From assembly GCA_030824835.1 (NCBI GenBank), contig JAPJRA010000046.1:1-6688 (forward strand): a DNA stretch of 6,688 nt, given 5' to 3'. The DNA comes from Geminicoccaceae bacterium (GTDB taxonomy: Bacteria; Pseudomonadota; Alphaproteobacteria; Geminicoccales; Geminicoccaceae). Shown here in pieces: positions 5,612 through 6,688 of the stretch. How positions within the stretch are numbered: the first letter of the stretch is position 1; each line of letters opens with the position of its first letter. The translations under genes and the position numbers were made by a program. A model generated the notes under the pieces. The model was not told where the DNA came from. It ran no database searches and worked only from the letters and a program-made list of their open reading frames with translations.

Positions 5612-6388
5612 ACTACCGCAGCGTCACCCACCACCCTGTCCCTTCATGGCAAGGTTGCACTGGTCACCGGCGGGGCGCGCGGACTTGGCGTCGCGGTCGG
5701 TCAGGCGCTCGCGGCGCGCGGCGCTCATGTGATCGTCGGCGCACGCAAGGGGCTGAGGGCCGAAGAGGCGGCGGCAGCGCTGCGGGCGCAAGGTGGCGCA
5801 GCCTCGGCGCTGACGCTCGACGTCACGAGCGAGCCCGATCGCGAAGCCGCCCGCACGCTGATCGAGCAGGCCCATGGCAGGCTGGACATCCTGATCAACA
5901 ATGCCGGTATCCTGCTCGACAGTCAGGACGGCGGCACACCAGCCGCCCTGCAGCCCAGCGAAGCGCTGCCCGCCGGGCTGCGCCGGACCTTCGAGGTGAA
6001 CTTCTTCGCGCCGATCTTCCTGACCCAGACATTGCTCCCACTGCTGAAGCGATCGGAGGCAGGGAGAATAGTCAATGTCTCGAGCATCCGTGGCTCGCTC
6101 ACGCATCTCTCCGACCCGACCTCCCCGGTCTATCCCATCCGGGCGCTCGGCTACGACACGTCCAAGGCGGCGCTCAACGCGTTCACGATCCTGATCGCCG
6201 AAGAGCTGCGCCGCTCGCCGATCAAGATCAACTCGGTCCATCCCGGCTGGCTGCGGACGACGATGGGCGGCGATCGGGCAGACATGAGCGCCGAGGATGG
6301 AGCACGCACCGTCGTCAAGTACGCGACCCTCGCCGAAGACGGCCCGACAGGCGGCTTCTTCTTCCTCGACGAGCGACTGCCCTGGTGA
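5591..6388 (+). CDS. Short-chain dehydrogenase/reductase, carbonyl-reductase-like
   Basis: A 265-residue classical SDR enzyme, cytoplasmic and NAD(P)H-dependent. Cofactor loop TGGARGLG is at 26-33 and DVTS at 77-80 contacts the adenine. NNAG is at 103-106, the helix-4 asparagine is N137 (FEVNFFAP), and the catalytic serine lies in VNVSS (161-165). The catalytic YxxxK is Y188 to K192 (GYDTSKAAL), followed by HPGW (217-220). The longer Ser-Tyr spacing and the tail (SAEDGARTVVKYATL, then GGFFFLDERLPW) resemble the carbonyl reductase (CBR1/plant-type) subgroup. It probably reduces a carbonyl or quinone-like compound; the substrate is inferred only at that level. A second in-frame ATG at 5609 (MTTAASP) gives a more typical N-terminus; neither start has a good ribosome site. 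The gene begins 22 nt after the preceding stop, in the same operon. Confidence 0.93.
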   Translation: MPKVDGMTTAASPTTLSLHGKVALVTGGARGLGVAVGQALAARGAHVIVGARKGLRAEEAAAALRAQGGAASALTLDVTSEPDREAARTLIEQAHGRLDILINNAGILLDSQDGGTPAALQPSEALPAGLRRTFEVNFFAPIFLTQTLLPLLKRSEAGRIVNVSSIRGSLTHLSDPTSPVYPIRALGYDTSKAALNAFTILIAEELRRSPIKINSVHPGWLRTTMGGDRADMSAEDGARTVVKYATLAEDGPTGGFFFLDERLPW

Positions 6389-6413
6389 TGGGACAACACA
6401 TGAGGAACTCGAC

Positions 6414-6688
6414 ATGACCAAGACGCTCTCGGGCAAGGTCGCCCTCGTCACCGGCGGCTCGCGTGGGCTGGGTGCCGCGACCGCCGCCGCGCTCGCCGAT
6501 CAAGGCGCGGACGTCGCCATCAGCTATGTCGTATCGGCCGGAAAGGCGGCGACCGTCGTGCGCTCCCTGCAGGCGAAGGGCGTGCGGGCCCAGGCGGTCC
6601 AGGCCGATCAGGGCGATCCGGCCGCTGCCGAACCGCTTGTCCGGAAGGTGCTCGATGCCTTTGGCCGGCTCGACATCCTGGTCAACAA
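6414..6688 (+). CDS. Short-chain dehydrogenase/reductase, FabG-like, N-terminal part
   Basis: The first 91 codons of a second classical SDR; the rest lies beyond the right edge. The cofactor loop TGGSRGLG occupies residues 13-20 in KVALVTGGSRGLGAAT. The end of strand 2, VAISYVVSAGKA, is of the type usual in NADP-preferring members. D65 (QADQGD) matches the adenine-contacting aspartate, and GRLDILVN is cut just as the NNAG motif begins. The catalytic Ser-Tyr-Lys region is not in the window. The ATG is supported by GAGGA 7 nt upstream. It follows the carbonyl-reductase-like gene by 25 nt on the same strand, so it is a fourth gene of the TetR-linked operon. Similarity to the first SDR is limited to the shared fold motifs, so it is not a recent tandem duplicate. 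Confidence 0.9.
   Translation, partial: MTKTLSGKVALVTGGSRGLGAATAAALADQGADVAISYVVSAGKAATVVRSLQAKGVRAQAVQADQGDPAAAEPLVRKVLDAFGRLDILVN

Noticed and set aside
5624..6451. Minus-strand open frame of 275 codons
   Set aside because: It is antisense to the carbonyl-reductase-like SDR, which has a complete set of family motifs. No signal supports the opposite strand.

Overview
The window is GC-rich bacterial chromosome with codon usage typical of Proteobacteria. The DUF2325-type protein at the left edge and the overall gene style fit an alphaproteobacterium, but no rRNA or taxon-defining gene is present, so this is only a suggestion. There are no tRNAs, rRNAs, CRISPR arrays, transposases or phage genes.

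Left part (1-1395, minus strand): the N-terminal 203 codons of a DUF2325-family protein run off the left edge. Upstream of it on the same strand lies a complete class I SAM-dependent methyltransferase. The roughly 80 bases between them hold a GC-rich near-palindrome next to the methyltransferase stop and an operator-like inverted repeat in front of the DUF2325 gene. A 255-base divergent intergenic region (1396-1650) carries a long interrupted palindrome and candidate promoters in both directions.

Middle (1651-2918, plus strand): an exported seven-repeat beta-propeller protein (PD40/TolB-like repeats of about 58 residues) is broken by a frameshift in its third repeat. That repeat is 152 nt long where the usual size is 174, so about 22 nt appear to be missing. 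The gene as written is a pseudogene or contains a sequence error. A GC-rich hairpin lies between it and the convergent TetR gene.

Right part (3001-6688): a TetR-family repressor (minus) is divergent from a plus-strand operon. The operon encodes a 12-TM-type DHA1 major facilitator exporter, a small F420-oxidoreductase-like NAD(P)-binding protein (4-nt overlap with the exporter), a carbonyl-reductase-like short-chain dehydrogenase, and the start of a second, FabG-like short-chain dehydrogenase that runs off the right edge. The TetR/exporter intergenic region has overlapping inverted repeats built on ACCG/CGGT and is the obvious operator. The cassette pairs one efflux pump with three NAD(P)-dependent redox enzymes under one repressor. 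This suggests an inducible response to a reactive carbonyl, quinone or related small molecule; the inducer cannot be read from the sequence.
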